DNA from: Methylobacter sp.
GTDB taxonomy: Bacteria > Pseudomonadota > Gammaproteobacteria > Methylococcales > Methylomonadaceae
Direction of reading: 5' to 3'
Assembly (NCBI GenBank): GCA_028716975.1
Contig: JAQUOU010000012.1
Location: forward strand, 44,501-108,500
DNA length: 64,000 bases
This document shows positions 42,311 to 51,807 of this stretch, in pieces (position 1 is the first letter of the stretch; each line of letters begins with the position of its first letter). The notes under the pieces were generated by a model. It did not search any database. It worked only from the letters and a program-made list of their open reading frames with translations, and was not told where the DNA came from. Position numbers and translations under genes: made by a program.

Positions 42311-44647
42311 CTAAAATAGAGCCTCAACCGGTTTTGCAGTAGTTTCATTCTCGTCCACTATTGACTCATCATAAGGCGATGAGAACTTGGTTGGCACATG
42401 CTCAGCTTGAAAAAACTCCCAAATACCTGATTTACTTTCAGCAGGGGCTAAAAGACCTGTTTGAGGGTTAATGAATGCTTTAACAATTCCGTCAGGCATT
42501 TCCAAAGGGGTTTCCGGTATATTTTTTAAAGCCGTCTGCATAAATTCTATCCACATGGGCAATGCCGCCAATCCTCCTGTTTCAAGATTTCCAAGAGGGG
42601 CGAAATTATCAAATCCAACCCATGCTGTTGCAACAATCGAAGACGTGTAACCATTAAACCAGGCGTCTCTTTGATCATTTGTCGTCCCTGTCTTACCTGC
42701 AATATCCTGTCGATTTAACACTTTCGCACGCGTCGCCGTGCCGTGTTGAACGACGTCCCTCAACAATGAATTCATAAGAAAATTAATCGCCGGCGAAATA
42801 ATTCTTGGCGCATAGTGATTCATTGTCTCCTGGCTGTTATCACATAATGGGCAGGCACGCTTAGGTTGAGCCTGATAAATAAATTTGCCCTCGTTGGACT
42901 CAATGCGCTCGATAAAATAAGGCTTAACAAGAAACCCGCCATTGGCAAATGTGGCATAAACCTGCGCCATTTGTAGCGGCGATGCATAGCCGCTGCCTAA
43001 TGCCAAAGACAAGGTTTTGGGTAATTGTTCCTGAGTAAAGCCAAAGCGTAATGCGGTTGAGATGACTTTATCGACGCCTATTTCTTTCGATAAACGTATG
43101 GATATGATATTTCTTGAATGCGTTAAAGCCGATCTGAGACTTGTTGGCCCAAGAAATTTCCGGTTGTAATTCTCAGGACGCCACTCATTTTCCTGCTGGC
43201 TGGTATCGTCTATGACGATGGGCGCATCATTAATAACACTGGCTACCGTGTAGCCTTCTTCTAACGCTGCGGTGTAAATGATGGGTTTGAAACCTGAGCC
43301 TGGTTGTCTTTTTGCCTGGGTTGCCCGATTGTATTTATTGCGTAAAAAATCAAAGCCGCCGATCAAGGCTAAAATTGCTCCATTCGTAGGATTTAATGAA
43401 ACAAACGCTCCTTCTGCTTCAGGGATTTGAGTTAAAGCCCATGTGCTGTTTTTCAATTGCCGAACACGAATGAAGGAGCCGACTTTCATTATCTTGCTGA
43501 TGGGTTTGCCGCTCCATTTAATATTTTCCCACGGTATTTCAATGAGGGTTTCATTCTGAAGCCGGGCGGTAGCGCTCTTGTCATTTAAGCTTAGAACAGT
43601 GGCCGGCAAAGTATCGCCAATGATGGGAATATCCATGAAGTTAGACTTCTTATCCGGATTTGAACCAGCTGTTGACCGGTAGCCATGGCGTTCGTCATAA
43701 GCATGTAAGGTATCTCTAAGTGCCTGATCCGCAGCCGTTTGGAGTACTCCGCTTAGCGTTGTATAAACCTTGAATCCTGACGTGTATGCCAGCTCGCCAT
43801 ATTGATCGTATAGCGTTTGCCTCACCATTTCTGCCAAATAAGGCGCTGAAAGTTCAACTGATCGATATTGCAGTTTGGCGGTAGAAGGTTGATTGAATGC
43901 CTTGTCATAATCGTCCTGCGCTATATAGTTAAGTTCAAGCATTCGGCGCAACACATAGTTACGTCTTTGAATTGCCCGCGTTTCGTTGGTGATGGGATTA
44001 TAAGCGGACGGTGCTTTAGGCAGGCCGGCGATCATGGCGTATTCGGCCAGTGTGAGATCATTTAAGGATTTGCCGTAATAAGTTTGCGCCGCTGCGGCTA
44101 TGCCATAGGCTCTATGACCCATGTAAATCTGATTAAAATAAAGTTCAAGAATTTTATTTTTAGGATATTCGGCTTCTATCCTTATCGCCAGGATGATTTC
44201 TTTTATTTTACGTATATAGGTTTTTTCACTATTCAGCAGGAAGTTGCGTGCAACTTGCATAGTGATAGTACTCCCGCCTTGTTTTTTTTTGCCCGTCAAA
44301 GCCAGTTGTAAACCCGCTCGAAGCAGACCTTTGTAGTTAACTCCCGGATGTTCAAAAAATTTGTCATCTTCAGCAGCGATGAAGGCCTGAATGAGTTGCT
44401 GCGGAACATCTTCTATAGCAATCGGTATGCGTTTCTTCTCTCCAAATTGGGCAATGAGTAGATTATCCTTGCTGTAAACACTTAAAGGAATCTGGTATTG
44501 GACATTACGCAGGCTATTAATATCGGGCAAATCAGCTATGAGGCGGGTATATAAAAGGTAACCGGAAATTATCGTACAGGCAGTGATTATTATAAAAAAA
44601 ACGCAGACCCATTTAAAAAATCGTCTGAGCAGCCCTTTTTCAGCCAC
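42311..44647 (-). CDS. mrcA: Penicillin-binding protein 1A
   Basis: A 778-residue bifunctional peptidoglycan synthase: cytoplasmic tail and membrane anchor (KWVCVFFIIITACTIISGYL), glycosyltransferase domain with catalytic Glu in AAEDDKFFEHPGVNYKGLLR and GGSTITMQVARNFLL, a linker/ODD-type insert (~310-410), and a transpeptidase with active-site SxxK in PGSGFKPIIYTAALE, SRN and KTGTTNDQRDAWF. The start is GTG at 44647 with GGAG upstream. It is divergent from pilMNOPQ with ~267 bases between, the standard gammaproteobacterial arrangement; both promoters should lie there. Confidence 0.96.
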   Translation of the reverse strand: MAEKGLLRRFFKWVCVFFIIITACTIISGYLLYTRLIADLPDINSLRNVQYQIPLSVYSKDNLLIAQFGEKKRIPIAIEDVPQQLIQAFIAAEDDKFFEHPGVNYKGLLRAGLQLALTGKKKQGGSTITMQVARNFLLNSEKTYIRKIKEIILAIRIEAEYPKNKILELYFNQIYMGHRAYGIAAAAQTYYGKSLNDLTLAEYAMIAGLPKAPSAYNPITNETRAIQRRNYVLRRMLELNYIAQDDYDKAFNQPSTAKLQYRSVELSAPYLAEMVRQTLYDQYGELAYTSGFKVYTTLSGVLQTAADQALRDTLHAYDERHGYRSTAGSNPDKKSNFMDIPIIGDTLPATVLSLNDKSATARLQNETLIEIPWENIKWSGKPISKIMKVGSFIRVRQLKNSTWALTQIPEAEGAFVSLNPTNGAILALIGGFDFLRNKYNRATQAKRQPGSGFKPIIYTAALEEGYTVASVINDAPIVIDDTSQQENEWRPENYNRKFLGPTSLRSALTHSRNIISIRLSKEIGVDKVISTALRFGFTQEQLPKTLSLALGSGYASPLQMAQVYATFANGGFLVKPYFIERIESNEGKFIYQAQPKRACPLCDNSQETMNHYAPRIISPAINFLMNSLLRDVVQHGTATRAKVLNRQDIAGKTGTTNDQRDAWFNGYTSSIVATAWVGFDNFAPLGNLETGGLAALPMWIEFMQTALKNIPETPLEMPDGIVKAFINPQTGLLAPAESKSGIWEFFQAEHVPTKFSSPYDESIVDENETTAKPVEALF

Positions 44648-44914
44648 AAGTAAGTCTCCGGAGATTATTGGGGAAAAACCAAAACCGTAATTTAAGAATA
44701 AAGCAGTGCTTTGTCAGTTGAATGCCGATAGGAATAAGTTGGGCTGGAGTATAGAGGAACGCTGCAAACAAATAAATTGAATAATTTTCAGCGTCAAAAT
44801 AAAAAACATAACTATACTTTTTTTAAATTAATAGGTTTGTTTTTGCAGAATGCAGGAAGAGCAGACATGGTCATCCAGGGTATAAATTAATGAGCAGGCT
44901 TTTAAAGGGTTTTC

Positions 44915-45976
44915 ATGCGCTGGTTTAATCAAAATCAGAATGTTGTTCTCGGTATTGATATAAGCACAGCAGCAGTAAAGTTGCTGGAATTGAGCAAAGC
45001 AGGCGCGCGTTACCGGGTCGAAAGTTATGCAGTAGCGCCTTTGCCGCAAGATGCCGTTATAGATAAGAATATTGCCAATGTCAATGTAATAGCCGATTCA
45101 ATAAAAGCGGCTTTAAAGCAATCCGGGTCAAAGCTAAAACAAGCTTCAGTTGCGGTAGCCGGTTCTGCGGTAATGACAAAAGTCATAACGATGCCTGCTT
45201 CTTTAAACGATGATGAAATGGAAGAGCAAATCATGGTTGAAGCAGATCAATATGTGCCTTATTCGCTTGATGAAGTTAATTTTGATTTTGAGGTGCAGCG
45301 AAGAAATGAAGCTAACCCGGAAATGGTTGATGTACTGCTTGCCGCTTCCAGAAAAGAAAATGTTGATGACCGGGTCGATGCATTAACAAAAGCCGGGTTA
45401 AAGGCCAAAATTATTGATGTAGAAGCATTCGCCATGGAAAATGCTTTCCCATTACTATCAGATCAATTACCGGATTCATTGGAAGGCCAGACTATAGCTA
45501 TCGCAGATATAGGGGCAACCATGGCAACCTTGAATATTTTACATAATTTCCGGACTGTATACACGCGAGAGCAGGGATTTGGCGGTAAACAGCTAACTGA
45601 AGAGATTCAGCGCCGGTATGGATTGTCATATGAAGAAGCCGGCCTGGCAAAAAGGCATGGCGGATTACCGGACAATTATACCTCTGATGTGCTTGATCCC
45701 TTTAAAAGAGCAATGGTGCAACAAATTCAACGGTCATTACAGTTTTTTATGTCATCCAGTGCCAATAGAGGGATTGATAGCCTCATTCTGGCTGGCGGCT
45801 GCGCCTCGATACCGGGTATTGAGAAGCTGGTTGAACAAACCCTGGGTATTCCGGTTTATATAGCCAATCCCTTTGTAAATATGGCCCTGTCCAACAAAGT
45901 CAAACCTCAAACTCTGAGTAATGATGCACCGGCTATGATGATTGCCTGCGGTCTGGCTTTAAGGAGTTTTGACTGA
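44915..45976 (+). CDS. pilM: Type IV pilus inner-membrane complex protein PilM
   Basis: A 353-residue cytoplasmic protein with an actin-like ATPase fold: VVLGIDISTAAVKLLELSKA, ADIGATMATLNILHNF, and LILAGGCASIPGIEKLVEQT. PilM binds the N-terminal tail of PilN (INLLPWR) and links the motor ATPase to the assembly complex. An AAAGGG ribosome-binding site precedes the ATG. First gene of the coupled pilMNOPQ operon; its stop overlaps the pilN start (TGATG). Confidence 0.96.
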   Translation: MRWFNQNQNVVLGIDISTAAVKLLELSKAGARYRVESYAVAPLPQDAVIDKNIANVNVIADSIKAALKQSGSKLKQASVAVAGSAVMTKVITMPASLNDDEMEEQIMVEADQYVPYSLDEVNFDFEVQRRNEANPEMVDVLLAASRKENVDDRVDALTKAGLKAKIIDVEAFAMENAFPLLSDQLPDSLEGQTIAIADIGATMATLNILHNFRTVYTREQGFGGKQLTEEIQRRYGLSYEEAGLAKRHGGLPDNYTSDVLDPFKRAMVQQIQRSLQFFMSSSANRGIDSLILAGGCASIPGIEKLVEQTLGIPVYIANPFVNMALSNKVKPQTLSNDAPAMMIACGLALRSFD

Positions 45977-46566
45977 TGGCGAAAATTAATCTCCTTCCTT
46001 GGCGCGAAGAGCTGCGCAAGCAAAAAAAGCAGGATTTGTTAAATGCGCTTGGCTTAGCGGTATTGATGACTATGGCTATTCTTGGCATGGTTTATATGTA
46101 TATTGAAGGATTGAGAGAGTATCAGGACCAAAGGAACAAGCTACTGCAGGACGAAATAGCATTAGTTGACAAGAAAATCGTAGAAATAAAGAGCATTGAA
46201 GAAAAGAAAAGTAAATTACTGGCCAAAATAGAACTGATTCAAAAGTTGCAGGAAAGCCGTCCGGAAATTGTGCATTTGTTTGATGAAGTTCCTAAAACTA
46301 CACCGGATGGGGTTTTTCTTACCAAGGTTACTCAAACAGGAACGGAACTGGTATTTACCGGAAAATCCCAATCAAATGCACGGGTTTCCGCCTTCATGCG
46401 AGCAATAGAGGCATCACACTGGCTGCAAAAACCAACGCTGGATATCATTCAGACGCCGAATCAAGCCAATGCTGATCAGTTAAGTGATTTTACCCTACAT
46501 GCAAAGCAGGGCAGGCAAGAGAATGAAGCAGAGAATGGAAGTGCGCATGAATCTGTCGGAAATTAA
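45976..46566 (+). CDS. pilN: Type IV pilus protein PilN
   Basis: A 196-residue bitopic membrane protein starting MAKINLLPWREELRKQKKQ; the INLLPWR motif docks on PilM. One membrane segment follows (NALGLAVLMTMAILGMVYMY), then a coiled coil and a periplasmic fold paired with PilO. The stop is inside the first codons of pilO. Confidence 0.96.
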   Translation: MAKINLLPWREELRKQKKQDLLNALGLAVLMTMAILGMVYMYIEGLREYQDQRNKLLQDEIALVDKKIVEIKSIEEKKSKLLAKIELIQKLQESRPEIVHLFDEVPKTTPDGVFLTKVTQTGTELVFTGKSQSNARVSAFMRAIEASHWLQKPTLDIIQTPNQANADQLSDFTLHAKQGRQENEAENGSAHESVGN

Positions 46567-47170
46567 TTGGGATGTGAATGCGGCAGGGACATGGCCGCTA
46601 CCCGTTAAAGCCGCAATAATCCTGGTAATCTGCGCGGTAGTCATGGGCGCCGGCATTTACCTGGTTACGCTTGATCAGTTAGCCGAACTTGATGCGGCTG
46701 AGCAAAAAGAGCGGGAATTAAAACTTGCATTTGAGACAAAGCAGAAGAAAGCTGTAAATCTTCAGGATTATCATGATCAATTGGTGCAAATTGAAGCGTC
46801 ATTGGATGAAATGATCCGGCAAATGCCCACTGAAGAAGAGGTTGCGAGCTTGCTGGTTGATATTTCTCAGACAGGATTGGCAAGCGGTCTGGAATTTAAA
46901 CTGTTTAAACCCGCTGCTCCGGTTGTTAAAGAGTTCTACTCAGAGTTGCCGATTAGTATTCAGGTAACAGGAAAATATGAGGAACTGGGTTTATTTGTGA
47001 GCGGCTTGGCATCGTTGCCACGCATTGTGACTGTACACGATGTCAACATGGTTCCCGAAGGAAAGAGTGGGGCTATGCTGATGAATGCGACCGTAAAAAC
47101 CTACAACGAGGGTTCAGATGGCGCTACCGGGAGCACAGGAACCAGGAAAAAAAGAGGAAGAAAATCATGA
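46547..47170 (+). CDS. pilO: Type IV pilus protein PilO
   Basis: A 207-residue bitopic protein forming a periplasmic heterodimer with PilN. I chose the ATG at 46547, which begins MNLSEINWDVNAAGTWPLPV and has GGAAG five bases upstream; two ATGs further up (46523, 46538) also lie inside pilN. A membrane helix (AAIILVICAVVMGAGIYLV), coiled coil and a ferredoxin-like domain follow. It ends within the first bases of pilP. Confidence 0.95.
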   Translation: MNLSEINWDVNAAGTWPLPVKAAIILVICAVVMGAGIYLVTLDQLAELDAAEQKERELKLAFETKQKKAVNLQDYHDQLVQIEASLDEMIRQMPTEEEVASLLVDISQTGLASGLEFKLFKPAAPVVKEFYSELPISIQVTGKYEELGLFVSGLASLPRIVTVHDVNMVPEGKSGAMLMNATVKTYNEGSDGATGSTGTRKKRGRKS

Positions 47171-47727
47171 GGCGATATAGGCTACTGCTCTCAAGCCGCA
47201 GGCGGAAAAATTTGCGGATAAGTTGCGCGGTTTTTTTGGCTCTGTTAGCCGGTTGCGGCAATGACGATTTCTCGGATTTAAATCGATTTATCTCGGAAGT
47301 TAAAGCCAGACCCAAAGCTCCAATTGAGCCTTTGCCCGAAATCAAAGTTATTGAACCCTTTATTTTTAAACCGGAAGGTTTGCGCGATCCCTTTACCGCG
47401 CTGGAACAGCCGGAACAGAATGAACAAAACGACAATTCAACGGGTAGCGGTATTAAACCTGATACTTCCCGGCGTAAGGAAGATCTGGAAGCTTATCCGT
47501 TGGACGGCTTAAGAATGGTGGGCACGGTCACTATGCAGACTAACCTGTGGGGATTGATAAAAGCCAGCGACGGGACAATCTATCGCGTTCGGGTTGGGAA
47601 TTATATGGGTAAAAATTACGGAAAAATTATCCGCATAGTCAGCGATAAAATTGAATTAATGGAAATAGTACCCGATAAGCCCGGATACTGGCGTGAACAG
47701 CAAGCGTCATTAGCTTTGACAGAGTGA
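47167..47727 (+). CDS. pilP: Type IV pilus lipoprotein PilP
   Basis: A 186-residue lipoprotein linking the PilNO complex to the PilQ secretin. The lipobox is LLAGCGND (Cys ~29), followed by a disordered Pro-rich region and the HR domain with LEAYPLDGLRMVGTV, GLIKASDGTIYRVRVGNYMG and NYGKIIRIVSDKIELMEIVP. The start ATG shares four bases with the pilO stop. The usual order and length. Confidence 0.95.
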   Translation: MRRYRLLLSSRRRKNLRISCAVFLALLAGCGNDDFSDLNRFISEVKARPKAPIEPLPEIKVIEPFIFKPEGLRDPFTALEQPEQNEQNDNSTGSGIKPDTSRRKEDLEAYPLDGLRMVGTVTMQTNLWGLIKASDGTIYRVRVGNYMGKNYGKIIRIVSDKIELMEIVPDKPGYWREQQASLALTE

Positions 47728-47739
47728 TTTTGAGGATAA

Positions 47740-50121
47740 ATGATGAATAACAAACAAGGCGGTAGAGTTATGTTAAATAAAAGAGAGCCATCTCGGAAGG
47801 CGCTCATTGGCTTGGGTCTATTTTTCTTTATAGTTCACATTGCGTCTGTCAAAGCCGGTGATCTGGCTATTTCGGGAATCGACATTGCCACACTGGCGGG
47901 AGATAAACTGCAGATACAGTTGGAGATGACCGGTGCCGCTATCACACCGAAAGTATTTCATACGGACAACCCGGCGCGAATTGCCCTGGATTTTTCCGGC
48001 GTAAAGAATGCCCTGGATAAAAAAATGTACTCGATAAATCAGGGGGCTGCCAGCAGTATCTATGTGGCGGAAGCCGGCAACAGGGTTCGCATTGTGGTCA
48101 ATCTTATTGAATCAACACCCTTTGAAACCAAAGTTGCGGGCAATAAAGTATTGCTGACATTAACCCGCGCAAAAGCCTTCATGCCGGTTGCATTAAATTC
48201 CGGTAATCAAATGACTAAAAACTCGGTGATCCCGGCATTACTGCCCGAACAGGCGATCAGCGGGTTTGATTTCAAGCGTGGCGATAATGGCGAAGGACGC
48301 ATACTGGTTACTTTAGCTAATCCCAATACCATAGTTAACACCAAAGAAGAAGGCGGAAAAGTTGTCTTGAGTTTTCTAAACACCCGGCTGCCTGAAAAAC
48401 TGGCTAAAAGACTGGATGTCTCCGAATTTGGAACGCCTGTAAAATATATTGAAGCGATCACCTCAAGGCTGGAAACGACTGTTACTATCGTGCCGCAAAA
48501 CAGCCTTTATGATTACTCCCTATTTCAGTCCGATGGCTTATTGACGGTTGAATTCAGGCCTTTAACCAGCGCAGAAAAAGAGGTTCTGGACAGTAAAAGG
48601 CCCAGTAGCCTCAAAAGGCTGACATTGAACTTTCAGGATATAGAAATACGTAGCGTTATTGCAATCCTGGCGGAGTTTACCGGTCAGAATATCGTTGCCG
48701 GCGATGATGTAACCGGTAACATTACCTTAAAGCTGGACGATGTGCCCTGGGATGAGGCGCTGGACTTTATCATGATGACAAAGGAGCTGGGTAAGTATGA
48801 GTCTGGCAATGTCACATTGATTTCACCACTGGATAAAATTAAAGAATATAAGAAGAAACAGCAGGAAACAGCGGCAGTGGTTGAGCAGTTGGATCCATTG
48901 CTGACTGAATACATTAAGATTAATTACGCCAAGGCAGAAGATTTTAGAAACTTGATGTATGGACGAGATGCCAGTGCTATCGGTAGTTGCGCCAAGGTAA
49001 GTGCGTCTGACTTTTCTTCATCTAGCGGACAATCTGGAACGGCACTGGCACAGTCACAATACCAGATGCAAGGCCAGGGTCAAAACCAAAACCAAAACCC
49101 AAACCAGGGTAGTACAGGAGATAATTCAGAGGCAGACAAGGATAGGCTTATCTTGCTTTCCGATCGAGGTTCTGCAGTAGTCGATTCAAGAACAAATACC
49201 CTGATCGTGCGCGAAACAGCAAAGCGCCTGGAAGAAATAAAGAAGCTGATACACCAATTGGATGTGCCTGTGCGCCAGGTTATGATTGAATCAAGAATAG
49301 TCATCGCTTCCAATACCTTTGCGAGAGAGCTGGGTGTCAGGTTTGGGGTAGCAGGAAATCCTGGTCTCGCCGGCAGCATTGGCAGCACCACAACAACTAG
49401 CAGTATTAATGGCAATAGGGTCGTTACGACTAATGAAGCTTTTGTACCTTTTGGTAATTCAGGAGGGCTTGGTTCGGTAGGTCAAGCAGGTACAGCAGGT
49501 AGCATCAATGGAGCAGCTATTGTAAATGATGCGCTGGTTGATCTTGGTACATCCGCTAATCCTTATGGCGCATTAGGCATGACCTTGGCGAGGGGCGCTG
49601 ATTATGTGCTTAACCTTGAAATATCAGCTTTGCAGGATCAAAATCTTGGCGAGCTGGTTTCCAATCCAAGAGTCATGACTTCCGACCGCTGCCTCGCATT
49701 TATTCAACAGGGGGCTAAAATTCCATACCTATCCTCAAGCGGTAATGCCGGAACAAATACTGTATTTATTGATGCTGTATTGCAATTGGGCGTATTGCCG
49801 CAAATAACTCCGAATGGAAATGTGATTATGGGTTTATATATTACCAGAAACACGTTAGGGGAAGTGGTGACAGGTAATGGCGACCGTCAGATTGACAAGC
49901 GGGAAATTAAAACCAGTGTACAAGTGAAAGATGGGGAAACCGTTGTGCTGGGCGGGGTTTTTGAAGGAACACAAAATAATAACACTAATAAAGTGCCTTT
50001 TTTAGCCGATTTGCCGGGCATAGGCTTTTTATTCAAGAGAACCTTCAAACAGGATGATAAAAGGGAGCTATTGATTTTCGTAACGCCAAAAATTATCACA
50101 GATAACGCAGCCACCTATTGA
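47740..50121 (+). CDS. pilQ: Type IV pilus secretin PilQ
   Basis: A 793-residue outer-membrane channel: signal region, two AMIN domains that bind peptidoglycan (LEMTGAAITPKVFHTDNPAR; GEGRILVTLANPNTIVN), STN domain and N0/N1 domains (NFQDIEIRSVIAILAEFTGQ), a Gln/Asn-rich spacer with repeated QGQNQNQNP, and the secretin core with VRQVMIESRIVIASN, and VPFLADLPGIGFLFKRTFK near the C-terminus. A GAGGA site precedes the double ATG (47740/47743). Last gene of the pilus assembly operon; a strong terminator follows. Confidence 0.96.
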   Translation: MMNNKQGGRVMLNKREPSRKALIGLGLFFFIVHIASVKAGDLAISGIDIATLAGDKLQIQLEMTGAAITPKVFHTDNPARIALDFSGVKNALDKKMYSINQGAASSIYVAEAGNRVRIVVNLIESTPFETKVAGNKVLLTLTRAKAFMPVALNSGNQMTKNSVIPALLPEQAISGFDFKRGDNGEGRILVTLANPNTIVNTKEEGGKVVLSFLNTRLPEKLAKRLDVSEFGTPVKYIEAITSRLETTVTIVPQNSLYDYSLFQSDGLLTVEFRPLTSAEKEVLDSKRPSSLKRLTLNFQDIEIRSVIAILAEFTGQNIVAGDDVTGNITLKLDDVPWDEALDFIMMTKELGKYESGNVTLISPLDKIKEYKKKQQETAAVVEQLDPLLTEYIKINYAKAEDFRNLMYGRDASAIGSCAKVSASDFSSSSGQSGTALAQSQYQMQGQGQNQNQNPNQGSTGDNSEADKDRLILLSDRGSAVVDSRTNTLIVRETAKRLEEIKKLIHQLDVPVRQVMIESRIVIASNTFARELGVRFGVAGNPGLAGSIGSTTTTSSINGNRVVTTNEAFVPFGNSGGLGSVGQAGTAGSINGAAIVNDALVDLGTSANPYGALGMTLARGADYVLNLEISALQDQNLGELVSNPRVMTSDRCLAFIQQGAKIPYLSSSGNAGTNTVFIDAVLQLGVLPQITPNGNVIMGLYITRNTLGEVVTGNGDRQIDKREIKTSVQVKDGETVVLGGVFEGTQNNNTNKVPFLADLPGIGFLFKRTFKQDDKRELLIFVTPKIITDNAATY

Positions 50122-50139
50122 ATAACTTCTACCCGGAGC

Positions 50140-50166
50140 AAAAAGGAGGCATAATGCCTCCTTTTT
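50140..50166 (+). terminator. Rho-independent terminator after pilQ
   Basis: AAAAAGGAGGCA, loop TAA, TGCCTCCTTTTT: twelve perfect base pairs ending in T5. Because aroK begins 28 bases later, some read-through or a separate aroK promoter must exist. Confidence 0.95.
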
Positions 50167-50194
50167 ATTGGTTTGACATAGATCAGAATAACTC

Positions 50195-50719
50195 ATGATG
50201 CAATCAGAGAATATATACTTAATTGGTCTCATGGGCGCCGGAAAAACCACCATAGGACGGCAGCTAGCCAGAGCTTTGTCTGTGCCTTTTTATGACAGTG
50301 ACAAGGCGATTGAAGAAAGCACCGGTGTAGATATTCCCACCATTTTTGAGTTCGAAGGCGAAGAAGGTTTCCGGGATCGGGAACAAAAAATGATTCAGCA
50401 ATTGACGCAAATGAAAGGCATTGTACTGGCTACCGGCGGCGGGGCTATTTTACGGGAAGAAAATCGCAAGCTATTAAAAGAAAGCGGCTTTATCGTTTAT
50501 TTGCAATGCTCGGTAGCAAGGATTCTGGAGCGGACCCGCCGCGACACGCAACGGCCACTATTAAAAACAGCTAATCCCAGAGAGCGGATAGAGACTTTGT
50601 TTGCCCAGCGGGAGCCTCTTTATTTGTCGTGCGCGGATTACAAAATTGACACGGGCATCATGCAAAATAAAGCCGTCGTTAGCCATATCCTGGAAGAATA
50701 CCAGTCAGTAAATCGTTAA
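50195..50719 (+). CDS. aroK: Shikimate kinase I
   Basis: A 174-residue enzyme of the shikimate pathway making shikimate 3-phosphate. Walker A is [15 protein letters not shown] (~10-24), with [27 protein letters not shown] and GGGAIL for shikimate binding, and the lid [11 protein letters not shown]. The ATG at 50195 is followed by a second ATG; either can start. It is six bases before aroB. Confidence 0.95.
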   Translation: MMQSENIYLIGLMGAGKTTIGRQLARALSVPFYDSDKAIEESTGVDIPTIFEFEGEEGFRDREQKMIQQLTQMKGIVLATGGGAILREENRKLLKESGFIVYLQCSVARILERTRRDTQRPLLKTANPRERIETLFAQREPLYLSCADYKIDTGIMQNKAVVSHILEEYQSVNR

Positions 50720-50724
50720 CAGCC

Positions 50725-51807
50725 ATGAAAAAATTAGTTGTAGCGTTAGGTAACCGTAGTTATCCGATTTATATAGGTTCCGGTTTACTTAACCAGCCTG
50801 AGTTATTCACGCAACATATCAAGTCAAGGCAAGTTATTGTCATCACCAATGAAACCATTGCGCCCTTATATCTTGATGCGGTTCTGAAAAATTTGCAGGG
50901 ATATATTGTTGAACAATTAATATTGCCCGACGGCGAGCAGTTTAAGACTTTAGAGTTTGTCTCTGGAATTTTTGATAAATTACTGACCTGCAAATTTAGC
51001 CGTAACGCCACATTAATCTCTTTGGGCGGCGGTGTTATTGGCGATATGGGCGGCTTTGCAGCCGCCTGTTACCAGCGCGGCATTGCTTTTTTGCAAATAC
51101 CGACTACCTTGCTGGCGCAAGTGGATTCTTCGGTGGGCGGCAAAACGGGAGTGAATCATCCACTGGGGAAAAATATGATCGGCGCCTTTTATCAGCCGCA
51201 ATGCGTTATCGCCGATGCTGATGTATTGGATACCCTGGATGACAGACAATTAGCTGCGGGTCTTGCAGAAGTTATAAAATATGGCCTGATCCGGGATGCT
51301 GATTTTTTCGACTGGCTGGAAAACAATATCACCGCATTGTTGGCCAGGGATAAACAGGCATTATCATTCGCCATTGAACGGTCATGCATCAATAAAGCGG
51401 AGATTGTCTCTGAAGACGAAACAGAGACCGGCATCAGGGCTACCTTAAATTTAGGCCATACCTTCGGGCATGCGATCGAAACCGGCGCAGGTTACGGCGT
51501 CTATCTTCATGGCGAGGCTGTAGCCATTGGCACGTGCCAAGCAGCGGATCTTTCCAGGAGAAAAGGCTGGTTAAATGATGCGGATGTGGAAAGAATTATT
51601 AATTTATTTAAAAAAATCGGCCTACCTGTTACTCCGCCAAAAGAAATTGATTCTGAACGATTCCTGGAGTTAATGGCGGTTGACAAAAAAAATAGTGACG
51701 GTCAAATCAGGCTGATTCTATTAAAGCAAATAGGCACAGCAACTTTGCCTGTAAACATCAATCAAGAACTATTGGGAGCGGCGCTCAAGACCTATGGCAG
51801 AACATGA
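50725..51807 (+). CDS. aroB: 3-dehydroquinate synthase
   Basis: A 360-residue enzyme converting DAHP to 3-dehydroquinate. Family motifs include [40 protein letters not shown] and the zinc site region [20 protein letters not shown]. Length matches. Its stop overlaps the damX start by 14 bases. Confidence 0.96.
   Translation: MKKLVVALGNRSYPIYIGSGLLNQPELFTQHIKSRQVIVITNETIAPLYLDAVLKNLQGYIVEQLILPDGEQFKTLEFVSGIFDKLLTCKFSRNATLISLGGGVIGDMGGFAAACYQRGIAFLQIPTTLLAQVDSSVGGKTGVNHPLGKNMIGAFYQPQCVIADADVLDTLDDRQLAAGLAEVIKYGLIRDADFFDWLENNITALLARDKQALSFAIERSCINKAEIVSEDETETGIRATLNLGHTFGHAIETGAGYGVYLHGEAVAIGTCQAADLSRRKGWLNDADVERIINLFKKIGLPVTPPKEIDSERFLELMAVDKKNSDGQIRLILLKQIGTATLPVNINQELLGAALKTYGRT

Noticed and set aside
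50173..50186. TTGACATAGATCAG resembles an FNR/CRP half-site pair ahead of aroK.
   Set aside because: Only one half fits well, it lies within 10-20 bases of the start codon, and aroK is not expected to be under such control.
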